DNA of 64,000 nt from Kosakonia cowanii JCM 10956 = DSM 18146 (GCF_001975225.1 NZ_CP019445.1:930001-994000), one strand, 5' to 3'; shown: positions 1 through 10,419, numbered from the stretch's first letter. Notes: generated by a model from the sequence alone, not told the origin. Numbers and translations: made by a program.

Positions 1-2560
1 CAATGCGGTCATCTTTCACCACAAGCTGCACTGGCTTGCCCGGAATCAGGGTGCCAGAGAGGATCTGCTGCGCCAGCGGGTTCTCTATCTGTTGCTGGAT
101 CGCACGTTTCAACGGCCGCGCACCGTAAACCGGGTCGTATCCATTGGCGCTAAGCAGTTTCAGCGCCTCGTCGGAAAGTGTCACACTGTAGCCACGCTCC
201 TCGAGACGTTTATACAACCGCTGCAGCTGGATCTGTGCAATAGAAGCAATGTGTTTTTCACCTAACGGATGGAACACAACGACTTCATCTATACGGTTGA
301 TGAATTCAGGGCGGAAGCTCTGACTCACCACGCCCATCACCAGCTCTTTCATATGGCCGTAATCGAGATCGCCAAAACGCTCCTGAATCAGGTCGGATCC
401 AAGGTTAGAGGTCATGATGACTACCGTATTACGGAAGTCTACCGTTCTGCCCTGCCCGTCCGTCAATCGACCGTCGTCAAGCACCTGCAACAGAATGTTG
501 AAGACATCCGGATGCGCTTTCTCCACTTCATCAAGCAGAATGACGGAATAGGGACGGCGACGAACGGCTTCCGTCAGATAACCGCCCTCTTCATATCCGA
601 CATAGCCCGGAGGCGCACCAACCAGCCGCGACACAGAGTGTTTCTCCATAAACTCGGACATGTCGATACGCACCATGGCGTCGTCGCTATCAAACATAAA
701 GTTCGCCAGCGCTTTGCACAGCTCGGTTTTCCCAACCCCGGTCGGACCAAGGAAGAGGAAGGAGCCAATTGGGCGGTTCGGATCGGACAGCCCTGCGCGG
801 CTGCGGCGAATGGCGTTAGAGACTGCATCGACAGCCTCATCCTGACCAATCACGCGGTGGTGAAGATCGTGTTCCATGCGCAGCAGTTTCTCACGCTCAC
901 CCTCCATCATTCGCGAAACGGGAATACCGGTCCAGCGCGCCAGCACTTCGGCGATCTCAGCATCGGTTACACGGTTACGCAGCAGGCGCATGGTTTTGCC
1001 TTCACTCTGTGTCGCCGCCGCCAGCTGTTTCTCCAGCTCGGGGATTTTTCCGTACTGCAACTCAGACATTCTGCCCAGGTCGCCATTACGACGAGCCTGT
1101 TCCATGGCGATTTTCGCCTGTTCAAGCTCTGCTTTAATCGTCTGCGTACCGGAAAGAGAGGCTTTTTCGGCCTTCCACTCCTCTTCAAGGGAGGAGTATT
1201 GACGTTCTTTCTCTTCCAGCTCCTCGTTCAGCATGTCGAGACGTTTTTTACTCGCCTCATCAGACTCTTTCATTAACGCGCGCTGTTCCAGCTTGAGCTG
1301 GATAATGCGTCGGTCAAGCCGATCGAGCTCTTCCGGTTTAGAGTCAATCTGCATACGGATGCTGGATGCCGCTTCATCGATCAGGTCGATGGCTTTATCC
1401 GGCAACTGGCGATCGGAGATGTAGCGATGGGAGAGCGATGCCGCCGCGACAATCGCCGGGTCGGTAATCTGCACATGGTGGTGCAGCTCATAGCGCTCTT
1501 TCAGACCGCGCAGAATAGCAATGGTATCTTCAACAGAGGGTTCAGCCACCAGCACTTTCTGGAAACGGCGCTCCAGCGCGGCATCTTTTTCGATGTACTG
1601 GCGATATTCATCGAGCGTCGTTGCGCCGACGCAGTGCAGCTCACCGCGCGCCAGCGCCGGTTTCAGCATGTTCCCCGCATCCATAGCGCCGTCGGCTTTA
1701 CCGGCACCGACCATGGTATGCAATTCGTCGATAAACAGGATCACGTTACCTTCCTGTTTGGAGAGATCGTTGAGCACACCTTTCAGGCGCTCCTCAAACT
1801 CACCGCGATATTTTGCCCCAGCGACCAGTGCACCCATATCCAGCGCCAGCACGCGGCGGCCTTTCAGCCCCTCCGGCACTTCACCGTTCACAATGCGCTG
1901 CGCCAGCCCTTCAACAATGGCAGTTTTACCGACACCCGGCTCACCAATTAATACCGGGTTGTTTTTGGTACGGCGCTGCAGCACCTGGATGGTACGGCGG
2001 ATCTCTTCGTCACGGCCGATGACCGGGTCAAGCTTGCCCTGCTCGGCACGTTCGGTCAGATCGACGGTAAATTTTTTCAATGCCTGACGTTGGTCTTCAG
2101 CCCCCTGATCGTTCACGTTCTCTCCCCCACGCATTTGCTCGATAGCCTGAGTCACGTTCGCAGTCGTTGCGCCAGCGGATTTCAGCAAATCCGTCAGCGT
2201 GCCGCGTGACTCCAGCGCAGCCAGAACAAACAGCTCTGACGAAATAAAGTTATCACCCCGTTTTTGCGCCAGCTTGTCGCAAAGGTTAAGCACGCGCATC
2301 AAATCTTGCGAAGGCTGCACATCACCGCCGGTACCTTCTACCTGCGGTAAGCGGCTCAGCGCCTGTTCAATGGCAATACGTAACTGGCCAGCATTGACGC
2401 CAGCAGAGGTTAATAAAGGTTGAACCGAACCGCCTTCCTGGTTCAGTAAGGCGCTCATTAAATGAAGTGGTTCGATGAATTGGTTGTCGTGCCCCAGTGC
2501 GAGCGACTGGGCATCGGCAAGAGCAAGCTGGAATTTATTAGTAAGACGATCCAGACGCAT
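1..2560 (-). CDS. clpB: ClpB protein disaggregase (3' end beyond window)
   Basis: Hexameric AAA+ chaperone that works with DnaK/DnaJ/GrpE to pull proteins out of aggregates in the cytoplasm. The reverse-strand translation begins [18 protein letters not shown] and shows the N-terminal Clp domain, a first AAA module with Walker A GEPGVGKT, a long charged middle coiled coil, and a second AAA module with Walker A GPTGVGKT. The start at 2558-2560 follows a good AGGAG site. About 853 codons are present. Compared with the 857-residue E. coli protein only about four codons and the stop lie off the left edge, because the last visible residues are VKDDRI. A sigma-32 promoter lies upstream. An internal start, known in E. 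coli for the shorter ClpB isoform, may also be used. Identification is secure. Confidence 0.98.
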   Translation of the reverse strand, partial: MRLDRLTNKFQLALADAQSLALGHDNQFIEPLHLMSALLNQEGGSVQPLLTSAGVNAGQLRIAIEQALSRLPQVEGTGGDVQPSQDLMRVLNLCDKLAQKRGDNFISSELFVLAALESRGTLTDLLKSAGATTANVTQAIEQMRGGENVNDQGAEDQRQALKKFTVDLTERAEQGKLDPVIGRDEEIRRTIQVLQRRTKNNPVLIGEPGVGKTAIVEGLAQRIVNGEVPEGLKGRRVLALDMGALVAGAKYRGEFEERLKGVLNDLSKQEGNVILFIDELHTMVGAGKADGAMDAGNMLKPALARGELHCVGATTLDEYRQYIEKDAALERRFQKVLVAEPSVEDTIAILRGLKERYELHHHVQITDPAIVAAASLSHRYISDRQLPDKAIDLIDEAASSIRMQIDSKPEELDRLDRRIIQLKLEQRALMKESDEASKKRLDMLNEELEEKERQYSSLEEEWKAEKASLSGTQTIKAELEQAKIAMEQARRNGDLGRMSELQYGKIPELEKQLAAATQSEGKTMRLLRNRVTDAEIAEVLARWTGIPVSRMMEGEREKLLRMEHDLHHRVIGQDEAVDAVSNAIRRSRAGLSDPNRPIGSFLFLGPTGVGKTELCKALANFMFDSDDAMVRIDMSEFMEKHSVSRLVGAPPGYVGYEEGGYLTEAVRRRPYSVILLDEVEKAHPDVFNILLQVLDDGRLTDGQGRTVDFRNTVVIMTSNLGSDLIQERFGDLDYGHMKELVMGVVSQSFRPEFINRIDEVVVFHPLGEKHIASIAQIQLQRLYKRLEERGYSVTLSDEALKLLSANGYDPVYGARPLKRAIQQQIENPLAQQILSGTLIPGKPVQLVVKDDRI

Positions 2561-2599
2561 AACTCCTCCCATAACAGGTCAAATTTGCTACTGGAGATT

Positions 2600-2627
2600 A
2601 AATGAGGTCATCCCTCAATTATTCAAG
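2600..2627 (-). promoter_or_regulatory. Sigma-32 heat-shock promoter of clpB
   Basis: On the minus strand CTTGAA (2622-2627) is followed after 14 bases by CCTCATTT (2600-2607), close to the RpoH consensus CTTGAA-N13-15-CCCCAT. It lies about 40 bases upstream of the clpB start, as expected for a heat-shock gene. Confidence 0.8.
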
Positions 2628-2688
2628 GTGATTGACCTGATTTATGTGAAGAAAACTCACGCGTACTGGATCGTCTTGATTCGTTAGG

Positions 2689-3420
2689 TTATATCAGCCA
2701 AATGAAACTTGCCATACGCCCGGTCGTCTTGTCCCGACGGTATGAGAAAAAATCACTCTGCTGGCTGAAGGTGCAGTGCTCGCCGCCGTAGATATGCTCG
2801 ACGCCGACGCTTGCCAGCCGCTGACGCGCCAGCTGATAAATATCAGCAAAATATTTCTCACCCTGCGGGCGAAATGCGCGTTCGGCTTCAGCATCGTGAG
2901 CCATAAATGCCTCACGCACTTCCGGGCCCACTTCGAAGGCCTCCGGACCAATCGCCGGGCCAAGCCACGCCAGCAGATTTTCAGGTTTGTCGGCAAAACA
3001 GGCTACCGTCTCTTCCAGCACGCCGCCGCACAACCCGCGCCAGCCAGCGTGCGCTGCCGCCACTTCACTGCCATCCCGGTTACAAAACAGCACTGGCAGG
3101 CAGTCCGCGGTCATCACCGCGCACACCGTGCCCGGCGTATTGCTGTATGAGGCATCCGCGCGTTTTGAGGCATAGGGCTCGCCGTCGAGCTTCAATACCG
3201 CCGTGCCGTGCACCTGCTCGAGCCAGACCGGTTTTGAAGGCAAACCCGCCGCCGCAAACAGGCGCGCGCGGTTCTCTTCGACATGCTCGCTGTTGTCACC
3301 GCAGTGCGCGCCGAGGTTCATGGCATCATAGGGCGGCAGGCTTACACCGCCGATACGCGTTGAGCTGCAGGCCGCCACGCCTTTCGGCAACGGCCAGTCC
3401 GGGACGATCAGTTTGGTCAT
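2689..3420 (-). CDS. pgeF: Peptidoglycan editing factor / laccase-domain protein PgeF (YfiH)
   Basis: 243-residue cytoplasmic DUF152/laccase-domain protein. The family has been reported both to prevent misincorporation of L-Ser into the muropeptide stem and to act as a zinc-dependent purine nucleoside phosphorylase. The zinc ligands known from E. coli YfiH fall exactly in register here: His71 (EQVHG), Cys107 (TADCLPV) and His124 (AAHAGWRG). The start codon overlaps the rluD stop in an ATGA tetramer (3417-3420), so the two are translationally coupled in one minus-strand unit. The stop lies about 130 bases before clpB, which has its own heat-shock promoter. Confidence 0.95.
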   Translation of the reverse strand: MTKLIVPDWPLPKGVAACSSTRIGGVSLPPYDAMNLGAHCGDNSEHVEENRARLFAAAGLPSKPVWLEQVHGTAVLKLDGEPYASKRADASYSNTPGTVCAVMTADCLPVLFCNRDGSEVAAAHAGWRGLCGGVLEETVACFADKPENLLAWLGPAIGPEAFEVGPEVREAFMAHDAEAERAFRPQGEKYFADIYQLARQRLASVGVEHIYGGEHCTFSQQSDFFSYRRDKTTGRMASFIWLI

Positions 3421-4397
3421 AACCAGGCGACATCATCCTTATGGGTTTCAAAATCCGCGCGCATCGCGGCAATAAGATCGACCATATCCTGTGGAATTGG
3501 CGCATGCCACTCCATTTCAATACCGGTAATGGGATGGTAGAGACGCAGCATGGTCGCGTGCAGTGCCTGGCGGTCAAACTTGCGCAGCGCATCAATGAAC
3601 TCATCCGATGCGCCTTTCGGCGGGCGAGGACGACCGCCGTAGAGCTGATCGCCCACCAGCGGATGGGTAATATGCGCCATATGGACGCGGATCTGGTGTG
3701 TACGGCCAGTTTCAAGACGCAGACGCAGGCGCGTATGGATACGGAAATGCTCCATAATGCGGTAGTGTGTGACGGCCGGTTTACCCATCGGGTGAACGGA
3801 CATATGGGTGCGTTTGGTCGGATGGCGGCTGATAGGCTCCTCCACCGTACCGCCCGCGGTCATATGACCGATGGCAACCGCTTCATATTCACGGGTGATT
3901 TCACGCAGTTGCAAGGATTCAACCAGACGGGTTTGCGCCGGAACGGTTTTCGCCACGACCATCAAGCCAGTGGTGTCTTTATCCAGACGGTGCACAATAC
4001 CAGCGCGCGGTACGTCGACAATCGGCGGATAGTAGTGAAGCAGCGCATTCAGCACGGTACCGTCAGGATTACCGGCGCCGGGATGTACGACAAAGTCGCG
4101 CGGCTTATTAATGACGAGAATATCGTCATCTTCATAGACGATATTGAGAGGAATATCCTGCGGCTCAAAGCGCGCTTCTTCTTCAATTTCCGCATTGATA
4201 GCAATGCGCTCACCGCCCAACACTTTCTCTTTCGGTTTGTCGCTAACGACATCGTTGACCAGCACGCGCTGATCAAGAATCCATTCTTTTATACGCGAAC
4301 GTGAATAATCAGGGAACAATTCGGCCAAAGCCTGATCTAAGCGTTGACCGAGTTGATTCTCGGATACCGTTGCGGTGAGTTGTACCAGTTGTGCCAT
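3417..4397 (-). CDS. rluD: 23S rRNA pseudouridine synthase RluD
   Basis: Makes pseudouridines 1911, 1915 and 1917 in helix 69 of 23S rRNA, a step needed for efficient 50S maturation and termination. 326 residues, as in E. coli. An N-terminal S4 RNA-binding domain (about residues 18-70) precedes the RluA-family catalytic domain. The catalytic motif HRLDKDTTG places the nucleophile at Asp139. It is first gene of the rluD-pgeF pair and is divergent from bamD, with 131 bases between the two starts. Confidence 0.97.
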   Translation of the reverse strand: MAQLVQLTATVSENQLGQRLDQALAELFPDYSRSRIKEWILDQRVLVNDVVSDKPKEKVLGGERIAINAEIEEEARFEPQDIPLNIVYEDDDILVINKPRDFVVHPGAGNPDGTVLNALLHYYPPIVDVPRAGIVHRLDKDTTGLMVVAKTVPAQTRLVESLQLREITREYEAVAIGHMTAGGTVEEPISRHPTKRTHMSVHPMGKPAVTHYRIMEHFRIHTRLRLRLETGRTHQIRVHMAHITHPLVGDQLYGGRPRPPKGASDEFIDALRKFDRQALHATMLRLYHPITGIEMEWHAPIPQDMVDLIAAMRADFETHKDDVAWL

Positions 4398-4528
4398 ATA
4401 CAGCTTCTTCGTTAACGTTGGGTTTTACGGCTTCGCCGTTTAATATAGTGTGCTATTGTAGCTGGTCTTAGTCGGGAGCAGGAGTAAAGAATCTCCCGCA
4501 TGAACATTCTGAGGAAAGTCTAAACGTT

Positions 4529-5266
4529 ATGACGCGCTTGAAATATCTGGTGGCAGCCGCCACGTTAAGTCTGGCTTTGGCAGGTTGCTCCGGTTCTAAG
4601 GAAGAGGTACCTGATAATCCACCAAACGAAATCTACGCGACCGCCCAGCAAAAGCTGCAAGACGGTAACTGGAAGGCGGCAATAACGCAACTGGAAGCTC
4701 TGGATAATCGTTATCCGTTTGGTCCTTACTCCCAGCAAGTGCAGTTAGATCTTATCTACGCCTACTACAAAAACGCCGATCTGCCGCTGGCGCAGGCCGC
4801 CATCGATCGCTTTATTCGTCTTAACCCAACGCATCCGAACATCGACTACGTGATGTATATGCGCGGGTTGACCAACATGGCCCTTGATGACAGTGCGCTG
4901 CAGGGCTTCTTCGGCGTTGACCGCAGCGATCGCGATCCGGCTCATGCGCGTGATGCGTTCAATGACTTCTCACGTCTGGTACGCGGTTATCCGCAAAGTC
5001 AGTATGCGACTGATGCCAACAAGCGTCTGGTCTACCTGAAAGATCGCCTGGCGAAGTATGAATACTCCGTCGCGCAGTACTACACCGATCGCGGTGCCTG
5101 GGTTGCGGTGACCAATCGCGTGGAAGGCATGCTGCGTGATTTCCCGGATACCAAAGCGACGCGCGATGCGCTGCCATTGATGGAGCACGCTTACCGCGAG
5201 CTGCAGCTCAATGCGCAGGCTGACAAAGTGGCGAAAATTATCGCCGCCAATAACAGCAACGCATAA
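4529..5266 (+). CDS. bamD: Outer-membrane assembly lipoprotein BamD
   Basis: Essential lipoprotein of the BAM complex that inserts beta-barrel proteins into the outer membrane. 245 residues. A signal peptide ends in the lipobox LALAGC with the lipidated cysteine at position 20, followed by Ser-Gly, which favours outer-membrane sorting. The rest is the TPR-rich YfiO fold (for example [11 protein letters not shown] and [12 protein letters not shown]). A strong intrinsic terminator follows 15 bases after the stop. Its partner BamE is encoded in the same window at 43.7 kb. Confidence 0.97.
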   Translation: MTRLKYLVAAATLSLALAGCSGSKEEVPDNPPNEIYATAQQKLQDGNWKAAITQLEALDNRYPFGPYSQQVQLDLIYAYYKNADLPLAQAAIDRFIRLNPTHPNIDYVMYMRGLTNMALDDSALQGFFGVDRSDRDPAHARDAFNDFSRLVRGYPQSQYATDANKRLVYLKDRLAKYEYSVAQYYTDRGAWVAVTNRVEGMLRDFPDTKATRDALPLMEHAYRELQLNAQADKVAKIIAANNSNA

Positions 5267-5280
5267 CGCCTGTAAACGCA

Positions 5281-5310
5281 AAACGGCAGCCCGCGGGCTG
5301 CCGTTTTTTT
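5281..5310 (+). terminator. Intrinsic terminator of bamD
   Basis: A 12-bp GC-rich stem (5281-5292 with 5295-5306) is followed by a run of seven T. Confidence 0.93.
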
Positions 5311-5455
5311 ATCCGTTGAATGCCTGGCTGTCGTGCTTTCACGCCAATGCAACCTATCAACTATGACCGCTAACTTCTCATCCGACAAGCTATATTTCCC
5401 CTCTTCCTGCCCTGCCTCACAAACCCCTCGCCTTTGACAAAAAGTGACAAAATTA

Positions 5456-5497
5456 CGTGATTTTAATCACACATTTTGACATTAGGCGCGCTATGCT
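5456..5497 (+). promoter_or_regulatory. CRP site and promoter of raiA
   Basis: CGTGA-TTTTAA-TCACA at 5456-5471 matches the CRP dyad TGTGA-N6-TCACA at nine of ten positions. A -10 like TATGCT lies at 5492-5497. If transcription starts near 5505, the CRP dyad is centred at about -41.5, the class II geometry. In E. coli this gene is known to respond to cAMP-CRP. Confidence 0.65.
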
Positions 5498-5534
5498 GAA
5501 GTGACTTAGACGGAAAGACAGAGAGGTAAGATGT

Positions 5535-5873
5535 ATGACAATGAACATTACCAGTAAACAAATGGAAATTACTCCGGCAATCCGCCAGCATGTCACCGAC
5601 CGTCTCGCCAAACTGGATAAATGGCAAACTCAGCTGATTAATCCCCATATCGTCCTCTCTAAAGAGCCACAGGGTTTTACCGCCGATGCGACCATCAGCA
5701 CGCCTAACGGGCAGCTTGTCGCCAGCGCTAAACATGATGATATGTATATCGCCATCAACGATTTGATCAACAAGCTGGAACGGCAGCTCAATAAAGTGCA
5801 GCACAAAGGCGAAGCGCGTCGCGCCGCAACATCGGTGAAAGATGCCAACTTCGTTGAAGAAGAAGAAGAGTAG
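5535..5873 (+). CDS. raiA: Ribosome hibernation factor RaiA (YfiA/pY)
   Basis: 112-residue stress protein (113 in E. coli) that binds the 30S subunit at the A and P sites, blocks translation and stabilises 70S monomers in stationary phase. The N-terminal [16 protein letters not shown] and the acidic tail (FVEEEEE) are diagnostic of the short, YfiA-type member rather than the HPF long form. A GAGAGG ribosome site precedes the start. It is monocistronic between a CRP-type promoter and its own terminator. Confidence 0.97.
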   Translation: MTMNITSKQMEITPAIRQHVTDRLAKLDKWQTQLINPHIVLSKEPQGFTADATISTPNGQLVASAKHDDMYIAINDLINKLERQLNKVQHKGEARRAATSVKDANFVEEEEE

Positions 5874-5892
5874 TCTCTACATTGAGTTTCCA

Positions 5893-5916
5893 ACGCGCCT
5901 ACGGGCGCGTTTTTTA
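5893..5916 (+). terminator. Intrinsic terminator of raiA
   Basis: ACGCGCC (5893-5899) pairs with GGCGCGT (5904-5910) around a TACG tetraloop and is followed by a T run. Confidence 0.92.
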
Positions 5917-5972
5917 TTGACAGAGCGAAAAGAGAGCAGTTACTTTAACCCCCTCGCTCAACAGGAAAAATG

Positions 5973-6023
5973 ATGAAAACCACCCCGTTTCTCTTCGCAC
6001 TCTTTTTTACCTTCCCCAGTTAG
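5973..6023 (+). CDS. pheL: pheA operon leader peptide
   Basis: Short ORF that senses charged tRNA-Phe for attenuation of pheA. Read from the first of two adjacent ATGs (5970) it is MMKTTPFLFALFFTFPS. I take the second ATG (5973) because AGGA (5963-5966) then has better spacing, giving 16 residues. Five phenylalanines are present. E. coli PheL ([15 protein letters not shown]) has seven, two of which are leucine here. The stop codon overlaps the GGGAGG segment that can pair with the terminator stem, as attenuation requires. Confidence 0.92.
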   Translation: MKTTPFLFALFFTFPS

Positions 6024-6094
6024 GGAGGCGATTCGTTTTGTGAGAAAAAGTGCGAAGACGAACAATAAAGCCTCCCAAGCCGGGAGGCTTTTTT
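6023..6094 (+). promoter_or_regulatory. pheA transcription attenuator
   Basis: Terminator hairpin: AAGCCTCCC (6068-6076) pairs with GGGAGGCTT (6082-6090), followed by T residues. The competing antiterminator can form from GGGAGG at 6023-6028, directly overlapping the pheL stop, with CCTCCC at 6071-6076. Ribosome stalling at Phe codons would expose that segment and allow read-through into pheA. Confidence 0.88.
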
Positions 6095-6119
6095 ATTGAT
6101 AACAATGAAAGGCAACAAC

Positions 6120-7280
6120 ATGACGGCTGAAAACCCCTTACTGGATTTACGCGTGAAGATCAGCGCGCTCGACGAGCAGTTGCTGACACTGCTGGCCGAG
6201 CGCCGCCAGCTCTCCGTTGAAGTTGGCAAAGCGAAACTCGCCTCCCACCGCCCGGTACGCGATATCGACAGAGAGCGGGCCCTGCTGGAACATTTAATCG
6301 AGCTTGGCAAAACGCATCATTTAGATGCCCACTACATCACCCGCCTGTTTCAGCTCATCATTGAAGACTCTGTTCTCACCCAGCAAGCACTGCTCCAGCA
6401 CCACCTCAACAACATCAACCCACGCTCTGCGCGTATCGCGTTTCTTGGCCCGAAAGGCTCCTATTCGCATCTTGCGGCGCGCCAGTATGCCGCGCGTCAT
6501 TTCGAGCAGTTTATCGAGAGCGGCTGCGCACGTTTTCAGGATATTTTTAGTCAGGTCGAAACCGGCCAGGCGGATTATGCCGTCGTGCCGCTGGAGAACA
6601 CCAGTTCGGGCGCGATTAACGATGTCTACGATCTGCTTCAGCACACCAGCCTGTCGATTGTCGGCGAGCTGACTGTGCCAATCGACCACTGCGTGCTGGT
6701 ATCAGGTACCACAACTCTTGAGCAGATCCAGACGGTCTACAGCCATCCGCAACCGTTCCAGCAGTGCAGCCAGTTCCTGAACCGCTATCCGCATTGGAAG
6801 ATTGAGTATTGCGAAAGCACCTCGGCGGCGATGGAGAAAGTCGCGCAACTGAACTCACCGCACGTCGCGGCGCTGGGCAATGAACCGGGTGGCGCGCTGT
6901 ATGGTTTACAGGTGCTGGAGCGCAACCTGGCAAACCAGACGCAGAACATCACCCGTTTTGTGGTGCTGGCGCGTAAAGCGATCGATGTGTCTGAGCAGGT
7001 ACCGGCGAAAACCACGCTACTGATGGCGACCGGGCAACAGGCGGGTGCGCTGGTAGAAGCGCTGCTGGTGCTGCGCAACCACAACCTGATCATGACCAAG
7101 CTGGAGTCGCGCCCGATCCACGGCAACCCGTGGGAAGAGATGTTCTATCTGGATATTCAGGCCAACCTGCACGCCAGCGCGATGCAAAAAGCGCTGCGCG
7201 AGCTGGGCAGCATCACCCGCTCGCTGAAAGTGCTGGGCTGCTACCCCAGCGAAAACGTCGTGCCGGTCGACCCGGTTTAA
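6120..7280 (+). CDS. pheA: Bifunctional chorismate mutase / prephenate dehydratase
   Basis: P-protein that converts chorismate to prephenate and then to phenylpyruvate for phenylalanine synthesis. 386 residues from [11 protein letters not shown], identical in length to E. coli PheA. The N-terminal AroQ chorismate mutase (about 1-90) is followed by the prephenate dehydratase (about 105-285) and a C-terminal ACT regulatory domain containing GALVEAL and ESRPIHG, the Phe-binding motifs for feedback inhibition. The reading frame is open 24 bases further upstream, but the ATG at 6120 matches the family. The stop overlaps the stop of the converging SMP-30 gene by three bases, and I see no strong independent terminator. 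Confidence 0.98.
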   Translation: MTAENPLLDLRVKISALDEQLLTLLAERRQLSVEVGKAKLASHRPVRDIDRERALLEHLIELGKTHHLDAHYITRLFQLIIEDSVLTQQALLQHHLNNINPRSARIAFLGPKGSYSHLAARQYAARHFEQFIESGCARFQDIFSQVETGQADYAVVPLENTSSGAINDVYDLLQHTSLSIVGELTVPIDHCVLVSGTTTLEQIQTVYSHPQPFQQCSQFLNRYPHWKIEYCESTSAAMEKVAQLNSPHVAALGNEPGGALYGLQVLERNLANQTQNITRFVVLARKAIDVSEQVPAKTTLLMATGQQAGALVEALLVLRNHNLIMTKLESRPIHGNPWEEMFYLDIQANLHASAMQKALRELGSITRSLKVLGCYPSENVVPVDPV

Positions 7281-8149
7281 CGCTCGATAAAGAGCGCTTT
7301 CTTCATCCCTGCCACCGAAACAGGCAGGGTGAAGATTCCCCCGGAAAGCGGATAATCAGCAATCTCTTGCTCATCCATATTTTCGCGGGTGGTGGTAATA
7401 AACAGCGTCTTCATATCCGCCCCGCCAAAGCAGACCATCGTCGGGCAGCGCACCGGCAAACGGTACTCCTCCAGCTGCTCGCCCTGTGGTGAGAAACGGG
7501 CAATTCGCCAGCCGTCATACATTGCGCTCCAGTAGCACCCTTCGACATCCATCGCCGCACCGTCCGGAATACCTTCTCCCGGGTTGAAGCGACGGAACAG
7601 CTCGCGCCGCCCAGGTTCGCCCTGTTCATCCAGCGGTGTACGGTAAATCACGCCGTGAGGTGTGTCAGAGGTGAACATCCACTGTTTGTCATGGCTGAAG
7701 GCCAGGCCGTTTGCGCCGTGAATATCACACTGCACCACTTTCGGCGTCAGATCGTTATCCACCCGCAGCAGCAGCGCGCCGTTATAATCCCCCGGCGCCC
7801 AGAAGGTGCCAGCATAAAAGCGGCCATGGTGATCGGTGCCGCCATCGTTAAAACGCGCCAGTTGTGGGTTAGAGGGGTTATCGCATACTTTCTGTCGCAG
7901 CAGCCCGCGCTCGTCAGTCAGCCAGACGGCCTGCCGCATGGCGACGATAAAACCGCCCTTCTCACGCAGCGCGAAGCAGCCCACCTCTTCCGGGAACGAG
8001 AGCACCGTATGCTCGCCCGTCTCCAGCCGGTAACGGTGGATTTCACCTTCGAGAATATCAGCCCAGTAGAGCGCCTGTTCGGCTTCGCTCCAGGTCGGAC
8101 ACTCAGGTAAATGTCCGGTGTAATCAAACAGTCTCTGCAACTCAGCCAT
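7277..8149 (-). CDS. SMP-30/gluconolactonase (regucalcin-like) family protein
   Basis: Six-bladed beta-propeller of the SMP-30 / gluconolactonase / LRE family, probably a cytoplasmic sugar lactonase. 290 residues from [20 protein letters not shown], a start chosen because AAGGGA lies six bases upstream (an in-frame ATG 13 codons earlier has no such site). Family hallmarks are visible: PECPTW with the metal-binding glutamate, [16 protein letters not shown] (the ND..D ligand region), ANGLAFSHD and [11 protein letters not shown]. It lies between pheA and tyrA, which are direct neighbours in E. coli, so it is an accessory insertion. It is transcribed behind tyrA but separated from it by a terminator. 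The substrate is unknown. Confidence 0.9.
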   Translation of the reverse strand: MAELQRLFDYTGHLPECPTWSEAEQALYWADILEGEIHRYRLETGEHTVLSFPEEVGCFALREKGGFIVAMRQAVWLTDERGLLRQKVCDNPSNPQLARFNDGGTDHHGRFYAGTFWAPGDYNGALLLRVDNDLTPKVVQCDIHGANGLAFSHDKQWMFTSDTPHGVIYRTPLDEQGEPGRRELFRRFNPGEGIPDGAAMDVEGCYWSAMYDGWRIARFSPQGEQLEEYRLPVRCPTMVCFGGADMKTLFITTTRENMDEQEIADYPLSGGIFTLPVSVAGMKKALFIER

Positions 8150-8167
8150 TGCGCATCCCTTAAATAA

Positions 8168-8197
8168 AAAAAGCCAGCGGGTGACCACTGGCTTTTC
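8168..8197 (-). terminator. Intrinsic terminator of the aroF-tyrA operon
   Basis: On the minus strand AAGCCAGTG pairs with the downstream copy of CTGGCTT across a short loop and is followed by a long T run (A run at 8164-8172 on the plus strand). It lies about 20 bases after the tyrA stop. Confidence 0.85.
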
Positions 8198-8217
8198 AGT
8201 ATAAACGGCTTTTGAAG

Positions 8218-9339
8218 TTACGCCCGGCTGTCGTTGGCCTGGCGTAACAGGGTACGGCTCTCGCTCTGGAAACGCTGGGCATAATCGCCGAACCAGTGCT
8301 CCACTTTGCGGAAGCTGTCGATAAATGCCTGCTTATCGCCCTGCTCCAGCAGGCCAATTGCTTCGCCGAAGCGCTGATAGTAACGCTTGATCAGCGCCAG
8401 GTTATCGGGCGAGGACATAATAATGTCGGCATAGAGCTGCGGATCCTGGGCGAACAGACGCCCCACCATCGCCAGCTCAAGACGATAAATCGGTGATGAG
8501 AGCGACAGCAACTGCTCAAGCTGCACATTCTCTTCCGCCAGGTGCAGGCCATAAGCGAAGGTGGCAAAGTGGCGCAGCGCCTGGATAAAGGCCATGTTTT
8601 GATCGTGCTCGACGGCACTGATGCGATGCAGCCGCGCGCCCCAGACCTGAATCTGTTCCAGGAACCACTGATAGGCTTCCGGTTTACGGCCATCACACCA
8701 CACCACCACCTGTTTGGCGAGGCTACCGCTGTCCGGGCCAAACATCGGGTGCAAACCAAGCACCGGGCCGTTATGCGCCGACAACATCGCCTGCAGCGGG
8801 CCGCTTTTCACCGACGCCAGATCGACCAGAATGCAGTCCTCCGGCAGCGGTGGCAGCTTCGCAATCACCGCTTCTGTAACGTGGATCGGTACGCTGACAA
8901 TCACCATGCCGGCATCCGCCAGCAGCGTTTCAGCCTGCGCCCAATCCTCTTTCTCCAGCGTACGCACCTGGTAGCCAGAGAGCGTCAACATTTTGCTGAA
9001 CAGTTTCCCCATCTGGCCGCCGCCGCCAACAATGACCACCGGACGCAGCGCAGGACAGAGCGTTTTAAACCCTTTGTCGTTTTCGCTGGAGTAGGATTCG
9101 CGCATCACGCGGCGCAGCACATCCTCAATCAGATCGGGCGGCACACCCAGCGCCTCGGCCTCTTTACGCCGCGAGGCCAGCATTGAAGCTTCACGCTCGG
9201 GAACATAAATCGGCAGCCCGTAGTGGCTTTTGACTTCGCCCACCTGCGCCACCAGCTCCAGCCGGCGCGCCAGCAGCCCCAGCAGCGCCTTATCCACTTC
9301 ATCAATTTGATCGCGCAGCGCGGTCAGTTCAGCAACCAT
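8218..9339 (-). CDS. tyrA: Bifunctional chorismate mutase / prephenate dehydrogenase
   Basis: T-protein that converts chorismate to prephenate and then, with NAD+, to 4-hydroxyphenylpyruvate for tyrosine. 373 residues, the E. coli length. AroQ-type mutase occupies residues 1-88, then a Rossmann NAD-binding motif VGGGGQMG at 104-111 and the prephenate dehydrogenase catalytic segment [10 protein letters not shown]. It is the second gene of the aroF-tyrA operon with 9 bases between the genes, so it shares TyrR repression. Confidence 0.98.
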   Translation of the reverse strand: MVAELTALRDQIDEVDKALLGLLARRLELVAQVGEVKSHYGLPIYVPEREASMLASRRKEAEALGVPPDLIEDVLRRVMRESYSSENDKGFKTLCPALRPVVIVGGGGQMGKLFSKMLTLSGYQVRTLEKEDWAQAETLLADAGMVIVSVPIHVTEAVIAKLPPLPEDCILVDLASVKSGPLQAMLSAHNGPVLGLHPMFGPDSGSLAKQVVVWCDGRKPEAYQWFLEQIQVWGARLHRISAVEHDQNMAFIQALRHFATFAYGLHLAEENVQLEQLLSLSSPIYRLELAMVGRLFAQDPQLYADIIMSSPDNLALIKRYYQRFGEAIGLLEQGDKQAFIDSFRKVEHWFGDYAQRFQSESRTLLRQANDSRA

Positions 9340-9348
9340 AACACCCTC

Positions 9349-10419
9349 TTATGCAAAACGCGCCGCCAGGCTATTGCGCAGATCGCTGTCGATTTCGCGC
9401 AGCAGCGCTTCGGTCGCTTCCCAGCTGATGCAGGCATCGGTAACAGAAACACCGTACTTCATATCACAGCGCGGCTGCTCGGATGATTGATTGCCTTCGT
9501 GAATATTGCTCTCAATCATCAGGCCGGTAATCGAACGGTTGCCATCTTTGATCTGCGCGACAACGGATTCAGCAACGGCAGGCTGGCGACGGTAATCTTT
9601 ATTGGAATTCCCGTGGCTGCAATCTACCATCAGCGACGGTTTCAGTCCCGCCTGCTGCATCTCTTTTTCACACTGCGCCACATCTGCCGGGCTGTAGTTC
9701 GGCGCTTTGCCGCCGCGCAGGATCACGTGACCATCCGGGTTGCCCTGGGTTTGCAGCAGACAGACCTGTCCGGCCTGGTTAATGCCCACAAAGCGGTGCG
9801 GCATCGCAGCCGCGCGCATCGCATTGATGGCGGTAGCCAGGCTGCCATCGGTACCGTTTTTGAAGCCGACCGGCATCGACAAACCGGAGGCCATTTCACG
9901 GTGAGTTTGTGACTCCGTGGTGCGCGCGCCAATCGCCGACCAGCTAAAGAGATCGCCGAGGAACTGCGGGCTGTTCGGATCGAGCGCTTCGGTCGCCAGC
10001 GGCAAGCCCATGCTGACTAATTCCACCAGCAGACGACGCGCAATCTTCAGGCCAGCTTCCACATCAAACGAGCCATCCATGTGCGGATCGTTAATCAGCC
10101 CTTTCCAGCCAACGGTGGTACGGGGTTTTTCAAAATAGACGCGCATCACCAGGTAGAGGCTATCGCTGACCTCTGCGGCAAGGGTTTTAAACCGACGGGC
10201 ATACTCCAGCGCGGCTTCCGGGTCGTGAATCGAACAAGGACCGCAGACCACCAGCAGGCGCGGATCGCGCCCGGCAATGATGTTGGAGATGGTCTGGCGG
10301 GATTGCGCGATTTGCGCCTCTTGTTCGCCGGTCAGCGGGAAAGCGGTTTTCAGCTGTTCCGGAGTGATCAGAACCTGCTCGTCGGTGATGTGTACGTTGT
10401 TCAGCGCGTCTTTTTGCAT
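9349..10419 (-). CDS. aroF: Tyrosine-sensitive DAHP synthase
   Basis: First step of the shikimate pathway: phosphoenolpyruvate plus erythrose 4-phosphate to 3-deoxy-D-arabino-heptulosonate 7-phosphate. 356 residues from MQKDALNNVHITDEQ, exactly the E. coli AroF length (the frame is open 20 codons further upstream). The metal-site motif CGPCSIHD lies at 59-66. Substrate-binding segments GARTTESQTHRE and VDCSHGNSNKDY are intact. Pairing with tyrA and the TyrR boxes upstream identify it as the tyrosine-feedback isozyme rather than AroG or AroH. Confidence 0.97.
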   Translation of the reverse strand: MQKDALNNVHITDEQVLITPEQLKTAFPLTGEQEAQIAQSRQTISNIIAGRDPRLLVVCGPCSIHDPEAALEYARRFKTLAAEVSDSLYLVMRVYFEKPRTTVGWKGLINDPHMDGSFDVEAGLKIARRLLVELVSMGLPLATEALDPNSPQFLGDLFSWSAIGARTTESQTHREMASGLSMPVGFKNGTDGSLATAINAMRAAAMPHRFVGINQAGQVCLLQTQGNPDGHVILRGGKAPNYSPADVAQCEKEMQQAGLKPSLMVDCSHGNSNKDYRRQPAVAESVVAQIKDGNRSITGLMIESNIHEGNQSSEQPRCDMKYGVSVTDACISWEATEALLREIDSDLRNSLAARFA

